From: Gallionellaceae bacterium
Lineage (GTDB): Bacteria; Pseudomonadota; Gammaproteobacteria; Burkholderiales; Gallionellaceae
Length of the DNA: 15,085 nucleotides
NCBI GenBank assembly: GCA_003151655.1
Contig: PLYB01000060.1
Span: 234 to 15,318, forward strand
Reading direction: 5' to 3'
How positions within the stretch are numbered: position 1 is the stretch's first letter; each line of letters opens with the position of its first letter. Shown here in pieces: positions 1 through 6,351 of this stretch. The position numbers were made by a program, and so were the translations under genes. The notes below the pieces were generated by a model. The model ran no database searches and was not told the origin of the DNA. It was given only the letters and a program-made list of their open reading frames with translations.

Positions 1-146
1 GGAGGCTGGGAGGGGTTAGGGTTTGCTTGTGATGAAAGATTGAAACCAAACCCCCTCATTCCCCCTTGTCAGGGGGACGCTCACTTGTTCATTGCTTCCA
101 ATTGAAATTATTGGTTCCGGCTCGCTCAGTTTATTGGAGGCTGTAA
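1..146. other. Intergenic leader with G-rich tract and short hairpins
   Basis: There is no gene in this stretch apart from the ribosome binding site of the next one. It starts with several G tracts on the + strand (positions 1-21). GGGTTTG at 19-25 is complementary to CAAACCC at 47-53. A compact hairpin follows: CCCCC at 61-65, loop TTGTCA, GGGGG at 72-76. No T-run follows, so it is not a convincing intrinsic terminator. The composition resembles G/C-rich dispersed intergenic repeats of betaproteobacteria, but that cannot be confirmed from one copy. Confidence 0.3.
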
Positions 147-692
147 ATGGATTTAACAGAAACACAAATCGACACCGCTCTGGTTTACGACGGTAATTTT
201 ATTCAGGTGTACAAAGACCATGCCCGTTTACCGGACGGCAGCATCGGCATGCGCGAATACATCAAACATCCCGGTGCCGTGGCCGTTCTCGCGCTGTTGG
301 ACAACGGCAATCTGGTGATGGAGCGCCAGTTCCGTTATTCACCCCGTCAGGAATTTATTGAAATACCCGCCGGAAAAATAGATCACGGCGAAGAAATATT
401 GCTGACGGCGCAACGCGAATTGCTGGAAGAAACCGGTCATGTTGCTCGTGAGTGGATTCACCTCACCACAGCGTGGCCATGCATCGGCTTCTCCGACGAA
501 AAGATTGAATATTTTTTAGCGCGCGGCCTGACGCATCAAGGTCGCCAGCTAGACGAAGGCGAGTTTCTGGAAGTCTTTGAGCTGTCGCTTGCTGAGGCTA
601 TCGAGTGGATTCGGCTAGGTAAAATCACCGATAGCAAAACCATCGTCGGCTTGTTCTGGCTAGAGAAATATCTCAAGGGCTGGGGTGAGTAA
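147..692 (+). CDS. NUDIX hydrolase, ADP-ribose pyrophosphatase-like
   Basis: The protein has 181 residues and should be a soluble cytoplasmic pyrophosphohydrolase of the ADP-ribose/ADP-sugar type (NudF-like). Such enzymes clear nucleoside diphosphate sugars by cutting the pyrophosphate. A complete NUDIX box, G-x5-E-x7-R-E-x2-E-E-x-G, spans residues 76-98 (G76, E82, R90, E91, E94, E95, G97). The E-x-P-A-G motif just before it (about 72-76) and the upstream RQFRY-like segment (60-64) are typical of the ADP-ribose group. The ATG at 147 is preceded by GGAGG at 136-140 with six bases between, so the start is well supported. No signal peptide is visible. The gene ends about 190 bases before the ammonium transporter and appears to be separately transcribed, because a nitrogen-type promoter lies in between. 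The family is certain; the exact substrate is inferred. Confidence 0.9.
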   Translation: MDLTETQIDTALVYDGNFIQVYKDHARLPDGSIGMREYIKHPGAVAVLALLDNGNLVMERQFRYSPRQEFIEIPAGKIDHGEEILLTAQRELLEETGHVAREWIHLTTAWPCIGFSDEKIEYFLARGLTHQGRQLDEGEFLEVFELSLAEAIEWIRLGKITDSKTIVGLFWLEKYLKGWGE

Positions 693-706
693 TTATTGAT
701 CCTTGA

Positions 707-736
707 CGCACCAATATAACGCATATTTATGGTGCA
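707..736 (+). promoter_or_regulatory. Weak overlapping NtrC-like half-sites upstream of amt
   Basis: The NtrC consensus is TGCACCA-N3-TGGTGCA. Positions 707-723 have a strong left arm (GCACCA at 708-713) and a poor right arm. Positions 720-736 have a perfect right arm (TGGTGCA at 730-736) and a poor left arm. They may be secondary sites that help NtrC bind cooperatively with the better site at 750-766. The match to the consensus is seen in the sequence; the function is inferred. Confidence 0.45.
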
Positions 737-749
737 TTATTTATGATCG

Positions 750-766
750 CGCACCAGTATGGTGAT
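750..766 (+). promoter_or_regulatory. NtrC-type enhancer site upstream of amt
   Basis: CGCACCAGTATGGTGAT matches the NtrC consensus TGCACCA-N3-TGGTGCA in 11 of 14 arm positions, including the core CACCA-N3-TGGTG. It lies about 105 bases upstream of the transcription start predicted from the sigma-54 promoter, a usual distance for a bound activator that loops to the polymerase. Confidence 0.7.
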
Positions 767-828
767 TAATTTCCCATGCAAGAGTTAAGTAAATAAAAAT
801 AACTATATTATTCAATGTGTGTAATGGC

Positions 829-844
829 TGGCATGAGGTTTGCA
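829..844 (+). promoter_or_regulatory. Sigma-54 (RpoN) -24/-12 promoter of amt
   Basis: TGGCATGAGGTTTGCA fits the sigma-54 consensus TGGCAC-N5-TTGCA with one mismatch. GG at 830-831 and GC at 842-843 are separated by exactly ten bases, the invariant spacing. Transcription would begin near 855, leaving a leader of about 25 bases before the ATG at 880. This rules out the more upstream ATG at 817 as the start codon. Together with the NtrC-like sites it predicts induction under nitrogen limitation. Confidence 0.8.
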
Positions 845-879
845 TATGTTTTGCCGGATTGCACTCTATTGGGGAATGT

Positions 880-2079
880 ATGGAAAATTTGAAGTACGGA
901 AGTGATGCATTATTTATCCTGTTGGGCGCTATTATGGTGCTCGCGATGCATGCGGGGTTTGCATTTTTGGAACTGGGCACGGTGCGCAAAAAGAATCAGG
1001 TCAATGCACTGGTAAAGATACTCACTGATTTTGCAATCTCAACACTGGCTTATTTTTTCATCGGTTACAGCATTGCTTATGGCGTGAACTTCTTTACCGG
1101 CGCAGAAGATCTGGCGCAGAAGAATGGCTATGAGTTGGTGAAGTTCTTTTTCCTGCTCACATTTGCTGCGGCGATTCCGGCCATTGTCTCCGGCGGTATT
1201 GCCGAGCGAGCCAAATTCAATCCGCAACAGGCGGCAACTTTTATGTTGGTCGGTTTTGTCTACCCGTTCTTTGAAGGCATCGCTTGGAATCACCGGTTCG
1301 GCGTGCAAGACTGGTTGAACGCTACCTTCGGCGCGGAGTTTCATGACTTTGCCGGTTCCGTAGTGGTGCATGCCGTTGGCGGCTGGATCGGTTTGGTGGC
1401 GGTGATTCTGCTCGGCGCGCGACGCGGGCGTTACAAAGACGGGCGTGTCTCTGCGCATCCTCCTTCAAGTATTCCCTTCCTCGCCTTGGGGGCATGGATA
1501 TTGACGGTCGGCTGGTTTGGCTTCAACGTGATGTCGGCTCAAGAGATCGGCAAGATCAGTGGCTTGGTCGCGGTCAATTCGTTGATGGCAATGGTCGGCG
1601 GCACGCTGGTGGCGTTATGGCTCGGCAAGAACGACCCCGGCTTTGTGCATAACGGCCCCTTGGCAGGACTGGTGGCAGTGTGCGCAGGCTCAGACCTGAT
1701 GCATCCGATGGGCGCGTTGATCGTTGGCTGTATCGCGGGCGCATTGTTCGTTTGGATGTTTACGCTCACACAGAACCGTTTCAAGATCGACGATGTGCTC
1801 GGTGTATGGCCGTTGCATGGTTTGTGCGGGGCGTGGGGCGGCATCGCTGCGGGTATTTTCGGTAGCAAAGCGTTGGGAGGCGTCGGTGGAGTCAGCTTTA
1901 TGTCGCAACTTATCGGCACATTGCTCGGTATCGGCATAGCTGTGATTGGCGCTTACATTGTTTATGGAGTGCTGAAGAAAACCGTGGGTCTTCGCCTGAG
2001 TGCCGAAGAGGAGTTTAACGGCGCCGACTTGAGTATCCATAAAATTAGTGCGACACCTGAGCGCGAGTCGGGCTGGTAA
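880..2079 (+). CDS. amt: Ammonium transporter, Amt family
   Basis: This 399-residue integral inner-membrane protein conducts ammonium/ammonia into the cell. The hydropathy pattern is that of the Amt fold (about 11 membrane segments). The twin histidines of the pore are H164 (in D156-FAGSVVVH) and H313 (in WPLHGLCGAWGG), equivalent to E. coli AmtB H168 and H318, and D156 matches AmtB D160. The GWFGFN motif (about 211-216) and the cytoplasmic tail GLRLSAEEEFNGADLSIH (370-387) are characteristic. There is no cleavable signal peptide. The ATG at 880 is chosen because GGGGA at 871-875 precedes it and because a sigma-54 promoter overlaps the upstream reading frame. No glnK/PII gene is adjacent, unlike the common amtB-glnK arrangement. 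Expression is probably under NtrC and sigma-54 control. Confidence 0.95.
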   Translation: MENLKYGSDALFILLGAIMVLAMHAGFAFLELGTVRKKNQVNALVKILTDFAISTLAYFFIGYSIAYGVNFFTGAEDLAQKNGYELVKFFFLLTFAAAIPAIVSGGIAERAKFNPQQAATFMLVGFVYPFFEGIAWNHRFGVQDWLNATFGAEFHDFAGSVVVHAVGGWIGLVAVILLGARRGRYKDGRVSAHPPSSIPFLALGAWILTVGWFGFNVMSAQEIGKISGLVAVNSLMAMVGGTLVALWLGKNDPGFVHNGPLAGLVAVCAGSDLMHPMGALIVGCIAGALFVWMFTLTQNRFKIDDVLGVWPLHGLCGAWGGIAAGIFGSKALGGVGGVSFMSQLIGTLLGIGIAVIGAYIVYGVLKKTVGLRLSAEEEFNGADLSIHKISATPERESGW

Positions 2080-2097
2080 AGTTTACTGATGGGAAAC

Positions 2098-2132
2098 AAT
2101 AAAGTCTGTCGGGTTGTAATAAAGCCTGTCGG
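2098..2132. repeat. Two 15-bp direct repeats at 20-bp spacing
   Basis: AATAAAGTCTGTCGG at 2098-2112 and AATAAAGCCTGTCGG at 2118-2132 differ at one base. The 20-bp period is close to two helical turns, so a protein could bind both copies on one face. They lie between the amt stop and the 32-residue small protein, in the region where that gene's promoter should be. Confidence 0.7.
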
Positions 2133-2205
2133 AATAATCTGCCCATCTCAACTGGACTTGACGGAATTAGGACGATTTAATTAATTGGAAATATGGAGTT
2201 TAACA

Positions 2206-2304
2206 ATGGAAGGTAATGTTGCGTTGATTTTGCTGTGGGTTTGTTTGATAGGATTTCTTGGAACGCTGATCTACCTGCACAAGAGAAAATATTTCCCTAA
2301 ATAA
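2206..2304 (+). CDS. Small single-span membrane protein, 32 residues
   Basis: A short ORF encodes 32 residues: a short N-terminus (MEGNVA), one hydrophobic segment (about residues 5-24) and a basic tail (HKRKYFPK). The basic C-terminus suggests an N-out, C-in orientation in the inner membrane. The ATG at 2206 has GGAG at 2195-2198, seven bases upstream, so translation is credible. Small proteins of this shape are often accessory subunits of membrane complexes (oxidases, transporters), and this one lies 126 bases behind the ammonium transporter. I do not recognise the family, and a partnership with Amt is only speculation. Confidence 0.55.
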   Translation: MEGNVALILLWVCLIGFLGTLIYLHKRKYFPK

Positions 2305-2477
2305 TTCAGGAACATGATGTGATAGAGAAAATAGAGCTTGTCTGATGGTGTTAACACTGCAGTTTCGAGTAAATTTATTCTATTTCATTTACCGATGATT
2401 CTGCATTTGGGTTGAACTTAGCATGCAATTTATTCAAGTACGCTTTGGAAGCTCAGGAGGCTGCTAAAAGGAGACAG

Positions 2478-2570
2478 ATGGCTTGGACTATTCGGCATGC
2501 CAAGTTAAACAAATCGAAGGTACAACGTAATGTTTCAGTTGCCAAACCTTTGGATGATGAATCCAAGTAG
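2478..2570 (+). CDS. Possible small ORF, 30 residues
   Basis: The ATG at 2478 follows a strong AAGGAG (2468-2473) at a spacing of four bases and opens a 30-codon frame ending in TAG at 2568. The predicted peptide is hydrophilic and basic (MAWTIRHAKLNKSKVQRNV and on). There is no recognised domain and no obvious promoter. The Shine-Dalgarno match is the only real support. It could instead be a chance frame or the remnant of a longer gene. Apart from this ORF, the 2305-2638 stretch shows nothing I can name. Confidence 0.25.
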   Translation: MAWTIRHAKLNKSKVQRNVSVAKPLDDESK

Positions 2571-2638
2571 GGATAACCTTCACATAGGTTTCGCTCCACT
2601 CACTTGCATAATTCTGGCATTGCCTTTATTGACATTCC

Positions 2639-3516
2639 CTAAAGTAGACTCGCAAACTCTCTGGAAATATAATCAACGACCAGCCGCACTTTTGGCAGGT
2701 AGCGGTGACGTTTGTGACACACCAGATATAAATAGCCGACCGCACTCGGACCGAGATCGATATCAAGTTCCTGCAATTCGTTCATGTTGGGATAATGATG
2801 AAAACCCTGCGGCAATATCATCGCTCCCAGCCCAGCCTTGCAAGCAGCCATCTGCACGATAAAATCGTCCGAGGTAAATGCGGGTTTGAAGTTGGGTATA
2901 GCCGCGCTTAATTCCTGATTGGTTTGCAGACCCTCATAAGGTGCTGCCCAACATATCCAATCCAAATCGGCCAGACGCGGATGCGGCGATAGCTGTGCCG
3001 CATAGGTTTTATTGGCGTAGACGCGCATAGCGCTGAAAACTTCATCCACACACACCAGACCGCATCGGTCGGTTTTTCTGTGCGCAACGATAAATCGGCC
3101 TCACCTCGCCCGAGATTCAGCAACTCGACACCGGACAACACTTCGATCTGTATCTGCTGGTGTTGCCGACGAATCTTCGCCGCCAAAGGAACAACCAATT
3201 CATAAGCGATGCCGGGCGGTGCCGCAATGCGCACCTTGCCTTCGGGCAAATAAGTTTGTTTTTTGATACTGAGTTCTGCTTCGTTCGCCCATTCGTCCAT
3301 GCGCTGTGCTGCGGGTAACAGTTTTTGCCCCGCCGCTGTCAGCACCGAACCCTGGCTTTGCCGATCAAACAGCGCCTCACCCACGGCTTCTTCAAGCTCG
3401 GCTATGCGGCGGCTCAAAGTGGGTTGGCCCAATTTCAACACGCGCGCCGCGCCGCTCAGGCTGCCCTGCTCATGCACCGCCAAAAATAGTTTTAAGTCAT
3501 CCCATTTTAAATTCAT
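2639..3516 (-). pseudogene. LysR-family transcriptional regulator, frameshifted
   Basis: The N-terminal part begins at ATG 3516 (MNLKWDDLK) and has a LysR winged helix-turn-helix, about residues 4-65, with the typical A-A-R-V-L...Q-P-T-L-S-R-R-I recognition region and L-F-D-R wing. The effector-binding domain follows until residue about 152. The frame then shifts near 3047-3060, and the rest of the domain continues in another frame down to the TAG at 2639. Removing two bases from the CA/TG tract (3047-3055), or adding one base nearby, restores a protein of about 291 residues, the usual LysR length. The intact reading on both sides suggests a recent mutation or a sequencing error. The gene is divergent from the lipoprotein gene at 3630, the classic layout of a LysR regulator and its target, and that target is also broken. 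Confidence 0.85.
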
Positions 3517-3540
3517 GTTCTCATCCGAAGTAACAAACCC

Positions 3541-3554
3541 ATCCGAATATGGAT
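3541..3554. promoter_or_regulatory. Candidate LysR operator in the divergent promoter
   Basis: ATCCGAATATGGAT has inverted arms ATCC (3541-3544) and GGAT (3551-3554) in the short gap between the divergent regulator and lipoprotein genes. A related sequence, TTTGGATATGC, follows about 40 bases later. The position suits a LysR-type operator, but the motif is short and unproven. Confidence 0.3.
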
Positions 3555-3719
3555 AGCGCCATTCACATTTAGCCAATTGATAGGCGATATTTGGATATGC
3601 GAGTATAGCCAAACTTTACCGAGGTCATCATGAAAACAACTCTCACCCTCTTGAACTGCACGCTAATTTTGTTGTTACAAGGCTGCGCGCTATCCAGTCA
3701 TCCCGTCGCCAACACTACA

Positions 3720-3730
3720 TTGGACACCAT
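3720..3730 (+). repeat. Left 11-bp terminal inverted repeat
   Basis: TTGGACACCAT is a perfect inverted match to 4374-4384. It begins exactly at codon 31 of the lipoprotein reading frame. Confidence 0.75.
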
Positions 3731-3733
3731 AAG

Positions 3734-4366
3734 ATGAGCCAGCCTCATATTCTCAATCCTCCTGTGCGTGGGCAATGGGCAATAATGAATCCACCAAGCC
3801 ACGCAAAACTCGCATTCGACTTCTTGGCTGTTGATGATAACAAGTCGCCTTACAAAGATGTGAGTCTGCTCCGCCACATCGCCACCACCATAACGGTCGA
3901 GAACACCTTGGCATGGGATCAACCCGTTTTCTCGGTTATGGATGGTACTGTAGTCGCGGCAAGCGATGGTGCGGCGGATAGAGAGCGCATCAGTATGGCT
4001 CGTGACCTTTTTCGGCTCATGCTATTTGGCCCGAAAATGGTTCCACCGTTCTCGGCCTTGGGAGGAAATTATGTCATTCTGAAATGTGGCGACATATACC
4101 CGCTTTATGCACATCTTAAAAAAGGTTCCGTCTGTGTGCGCCCCGGCGACATCGTGCGCAGCGGTGATCTTTTGGGTAAAGTTGGAAATTCAGGGTCTTC
4201 ACTTCAACCTCATTTGCACTTTCAAGTCATGAATTCCCCCGAACCTTTCCCTCTATTCAAGAACCTTGTGCCCTTTGTAATCTCCGCCGCAAGCAGACGA
4301 AGCGAGAAACAATGGGAGCCAGTCATCTGTGGAGCATTAAAAAATGGCGACCATCTACAGTTGTAA
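3734..4366 (+). CDS. M23-family (LytM-type) metallopeptidase inside the cassette
   Basis: The protein has 210 residues with a single peptidase M23 fold, a zinc enzyme that normally cuts peptidoglycan cross-links. The metal and catalytic residues are all present: H23 and D29 in SHAKLAFD, H127 in YPLYAHLKKG, and H160-x-H162 in QPHLHFQV. The beta-sheet signature GNYVILK ... RPGDIVRSGDLLGKVGNSG (111-154) is typical. No signal peptide or membrane segment precedes the domain, so export is unexplained. No Shine-Dalgarno is visible, but the ATG at 3734 overlaps the TGA that ends the upstream lipoprotein frame (ATGA), so translation is probably coupled to that 35-codon leader. An insert between residues 75 and 110 separates the first metal ligands from the core. 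The fold is certain; the substrate and location are not. Confidence 0.85.
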   Translation: MSQPHILNPPVRGQWAIMNPPSHAKLAFDFLAVDDNKSPYKDVSLLRHIATTITVENTLAWDQPVFSVMDGTVVAASDGAADRERISMARDLFRLMLFGPKMVPPFSALGGNYVILKCGDIYPLYAHLKKGSVCVRPGDIVRSGDLLGKVGNSGSSLQPHLHFQVMNSPEPFPLFKNLVPFVISAASRRSEKQWEPVICGALKNGDHLQL

Positions 4367-4373
4367 TGTGCCG

Positions 4374-4384
4374 ATGGTGTCCAA
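4374..4384 (+). repeat. Right 11-bp terminal inverted repeat
   Basis: ATGGTGTCCAA is a perfect reverse complement of 3720-3730. The base following it (4385) starts the resumed lipoprotein frame. Confidence 0.75.
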
Positions 4385-4753
4385 CCCTCCGCTCAAGCGG
4401 AACCGATCCAATTGGAAACCATCAACAGCGCCGATTGGTCTGTTCCTCTGGCGGGTTTGTTGAATCTGAATAGACCGGCTGCGATTGAAGCCGGACTGAA
4501 AGATCGCGATGAACCTATCCAAGTGTAACTTGCCCATAACTTCAATTAATATGTACGAATGGATATAACTAAAACGATGGTAGGTTAAGGAGTCCCATAA
4601 ATACAACCTGACAACGGTGCAAAACAGATGGCGATCTTAAGGATTTGAAAAGGTTGGGGCGATTAGGATGCAACCCTCACGTTAAATATCCAATACGTGT
4701 TTCGAGGAATGAAATTTTTTTGATATAACTTTTAGCATAAGAAAGGATTGCAA

Positions 4754-5365
4754 ATGAAAAAAATTATTCTGGCTGGTGTGGTAATAACTGGCATTGTGGG
4801 ATCAATAAGCGCTTTTGCGGATGACAGTGGATGGTATGTGGCCGGTGGTTTTGGAGGCGCTCTTACCACGCCTCTTGATTTAGATACGCAAAACACTTTG
4901 ATAGCTGCAGGGGATTCTAAGTTTACAGCTAGCTCCAATAACGGCAGCACTATTTCGTCCAGAGTGCAGGCCGGTTATCAAATAAATAGTGGTTTCGCAG
5001 TAGAGGCTGGTTACGTCAATTTGGGTAATTATTCGTATTCTGCAACGGGGGGAAATCTGTCTTCACCTTATTCCTTTTCCAGCACAATTTCTGCTTCGTA
5101 TTTTGATGCGGTCGGTATTATGCCCCTCGGTGCCACTCGGTGGAGTGTTTTTGGCAAAGTGGGTGTCGCTCATACAAATTCTACAAGCATGGCCGGAGTA
5201 GCACCATCTTTTGCTGGTGCATCGAGAACGGGGTTTACCAGTGGCGTGGGTATAAAATACGAGTTCGCTAATGGTATTTCAATTCAGTATGAAGCGGATA
5301 ATTACGATGTCGGTTTATCTGCCCCTGTAGCTACAGGATTTTATAGTTTGGGATTTAAGTTTTAA
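4754..5365 (+). CDS. Small outer-membrane beta-barrel protein (opacity/OmpA-like)
   Basis: The protein has 203 residues and a classical signal peptide, MKKIILAGVVITGIVGSISA, with probable cleavage after FA (residue 22). The mature part alternates polar and apolar residues and is rich in Gly, Ser, Tyr and Phe. It starts with DDSGWYVAGGFGG, an opening common in 8-stranded OmpA/Opa-like barrels, and ends with YSLGFKF. The terminal Phe is the usual signal for the BAM assembly machinery. The ATG at 4754 is preferred to the TTG at 4748 because AAGGA at 4743-4747 has a six-base spacing to it. The upstream 4529-4747 stretch holds no recognisable gene, only the expected promoter and leader. The function (adhesion, small pore, stress) cannot be deduced. 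Confidence 0.8.
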   Translation: MKKIILAGVVITGIVGSISAFADDSGWYVAGGFGGALTTPLDLDTQNTLIAAGDSKFTASSNNGSTISSRVQAGYQINSGFAVEAGYVNLGNYSYSATGGNLSSPYSFSSTISASYFDAVGIMPLGATRWSVFGKVGVAHTNSTSMAGVAPSFAGASRTGFTSGVGIKYEFANGISIQYEADNYDVGLSAPVATGFYSLGFKF

Positions 5366-5610
5366 TCTCGCATCATTCAGTTACCCAAATAACAAACTAC
5401 TTGTAATTTATAGGGGGGGATGAAGAAAAGAAACTCTGTGCGGTTGGCATTGCTCCAGAAGATACCGTAGCGAGGACAGTAACGACCGGCAAAATATAAC
5501 CCTTAGTGATCATTCGATGTCAAAATCTGACTGCCTTATAGCAGCCATTCACCAAGGGTGAAGAAGATGCCTTTACTTGGATAGATATATGGCGTGAAGC
5601 AATGAACGAT
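5366..5610. other. Convergent intergenic region with one short hairpin
   Basis: No convincing gene lies here. TTCACC (5548-5553), loop AAG and GGTGAA (5557-5562) form a small perfect hairpin between the two convergent genes. It lacks a T-run on either strand and is not a clear terminator. Some short open frames exist, but none has both a start and a ribosome site with a recognisable product. Confidence 0.4.
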
Positions 5611-6351
5611 TCACATTTGCCTGAACAAATGTGCATAACTTTTGCTCACGGCAACAGTATCTGATCTATCTCGAAAATTTAGTGATACCTTGCCCAATAA
5701 ATCATGCTTTGCAGAAACCACCTGTCGCACATTAACAACTGTTGAGCGATGTATTTGCCAGAATTGTTCTGGGTCTAATTGAGAAATAAGCTCCTTGAGT
5801 GGCGTGCGGAGTAACAACTCGGTATCACGTATGTAGACCGCCGTATATTTGTCGGCAGATTGAAAATAGCAAACCTCATCCACGGCAACCATTCGTACTG
5901 TTTGCCCGACTTGAGCACGTAACCAACTCAAGGTATGCGGCTTAACTGTTGTAGCCAATAGTTTTTGCAAGCGAGCCAACATAGCATCGGGTGCTGCATC
6001 GCTACGCTGCTGCAAGCGCTCGACACAGCGCGCCAGTCGTTCATCACTCACTGGCTTGAGTAGATAGTCCACCGCAGCCTGCTCGAAGGCTTCTACCGCA
6101 TGATCGTCGAAGGCGGTGACGAAGACCACGCGGCAATCATTTGAGTCTGCCCGTGCCGCATCCAGCCCGCTCTGTCCCGGCATCCGAATATCGAGAAAGG
6201 CTATATCCGGATTGATCGCTGTTAACGCTTCAGCAGCGGCAAAGCCGTCATGCAGCACGGCAACAATTTCCAACTCAGGCCATAGCTGAGTCAGACGGCG
6301 GCGCAAGTCTTCTGCGAGATGCAGTTCGTCGTCGGCAATGATGGCTCTCAT
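5611..6351 (-). CDS. LytTR-family response regulator
   Basis: The protein has 246 residues in two domains. The receiver domain (1-120) has acidic D7/D8, phospho-acceptor D54 in AFLDIRMPG, T79 and K99 in LLKP. The LytTR DNA-binding domain (about 142-245) contains WLRAQVGQTVRMVAVDEVCY and the RTPLKELISQLDPEQFWQIH segment. It would bind promoter repeats when phosphorylated by the partner kinase. The ATG at 6351 overlaps the kinase stop (ATGA, 6348-6351) and has GGAG eight bases upstream, so the two proteins are made from one transcript by coupled translation. The targets are unknown. The flanking secreted-protein genes are plausible candidates, because LytTR regulators often act on neighbouring genes. 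Confidence 0.93.
   Translation of the reverse strand: MRAIIADDELHLAEDLRRRLTQLWPELEIVAVLHDGFAAAEALTAINPDIAFLDIRMPGQSGLDAARADSNDCRVVFVTAFDDHAVEAFEQAAVDYLLKPVSDERLARCVERLQQRSDAAPDAMLARLQKLLATTVKPHTLSWLRAQVGQTVRMVAVDEVCYFQSADKYTAVYIRDTELLLRTPLKELISQLDPEQFWQIHRSTVVNVRQVVSAKHDLLGKVSLNFRDRSDTVAVSKSYAHLFRQM

Larger units (their letters stand above)
3720..4384. mobile_element. 665-bp inverted-repeat-bounded cassette carrying an M23 peptidase gene
   Basis: TTGGACACCAT at 3720-3730 and its exact reverse complement ATGGTGTCCAA at 4374-4384 bound the unit. It holds a single ORF that nearly fills it: the ATG lies three bases after the left repeat, and the stop ends seven bases before the right one. The repeats fall at codon boundaries of the interrupted lipoprotein gene, and removal of the unit restores its frame. 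No target-site duplication and no recombinase gene are visible in it. It could be a non-autonomous insertion or an invertible segment. The structure is seen in the sequence; mobility is inferred. Confidence 0.5.
3630..4528 (+). pseudogene. Interrupted lipoprotein gene, probable MBL-fold hydrolase fragment
   Basis: The ATG at 3630 (GAGG at 3621-3624) opens a lipoprotein signal peptide: MKTTLTLLN, a hydrophobic run, then the lipobox LLQGC with C19 as the lipidated residue. The frame is lost at codon 31, exactly where the left inverted repeat (3720) begins, and ends in a TGA at 3735-3737. From 4385, directly after the right inverted repeat, a frame resumes with PSAQAEPIQLETINSADWSV and runs to a TAA at 4526-4528. 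Deleting 3720-4384 fuses the two parts in frame into about 78 codons. The second part reminds me of the N-terminal region of MBL-fold metallohydrolases, but this is from memory and uncertain. The metal-binding part is absent, so the gene is also truncated downstream. Confidence 0.6.

Noticed and set aside
817..879. Upstream in-frame extension of the ammonium transporter
   Set aside because: It overlaps the sigma-54 promoter and predicted transcription start, has no ribosome site, and adds 21 residues not expected before the first Amt helix.
2530..2862. 110-codon plus-strand ORF
   Set aside because: It is mostly antisense to the conserved C-terminal part of the LysR regulator and has no domain of its own.
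5418..5498. Short open frames after a GGGGGG tract that look like a gene tail
   Set aside because: The possible peptides are 16-40 residues, either lack a start or lack similarity to anything I recognise, and end quickly in stops.
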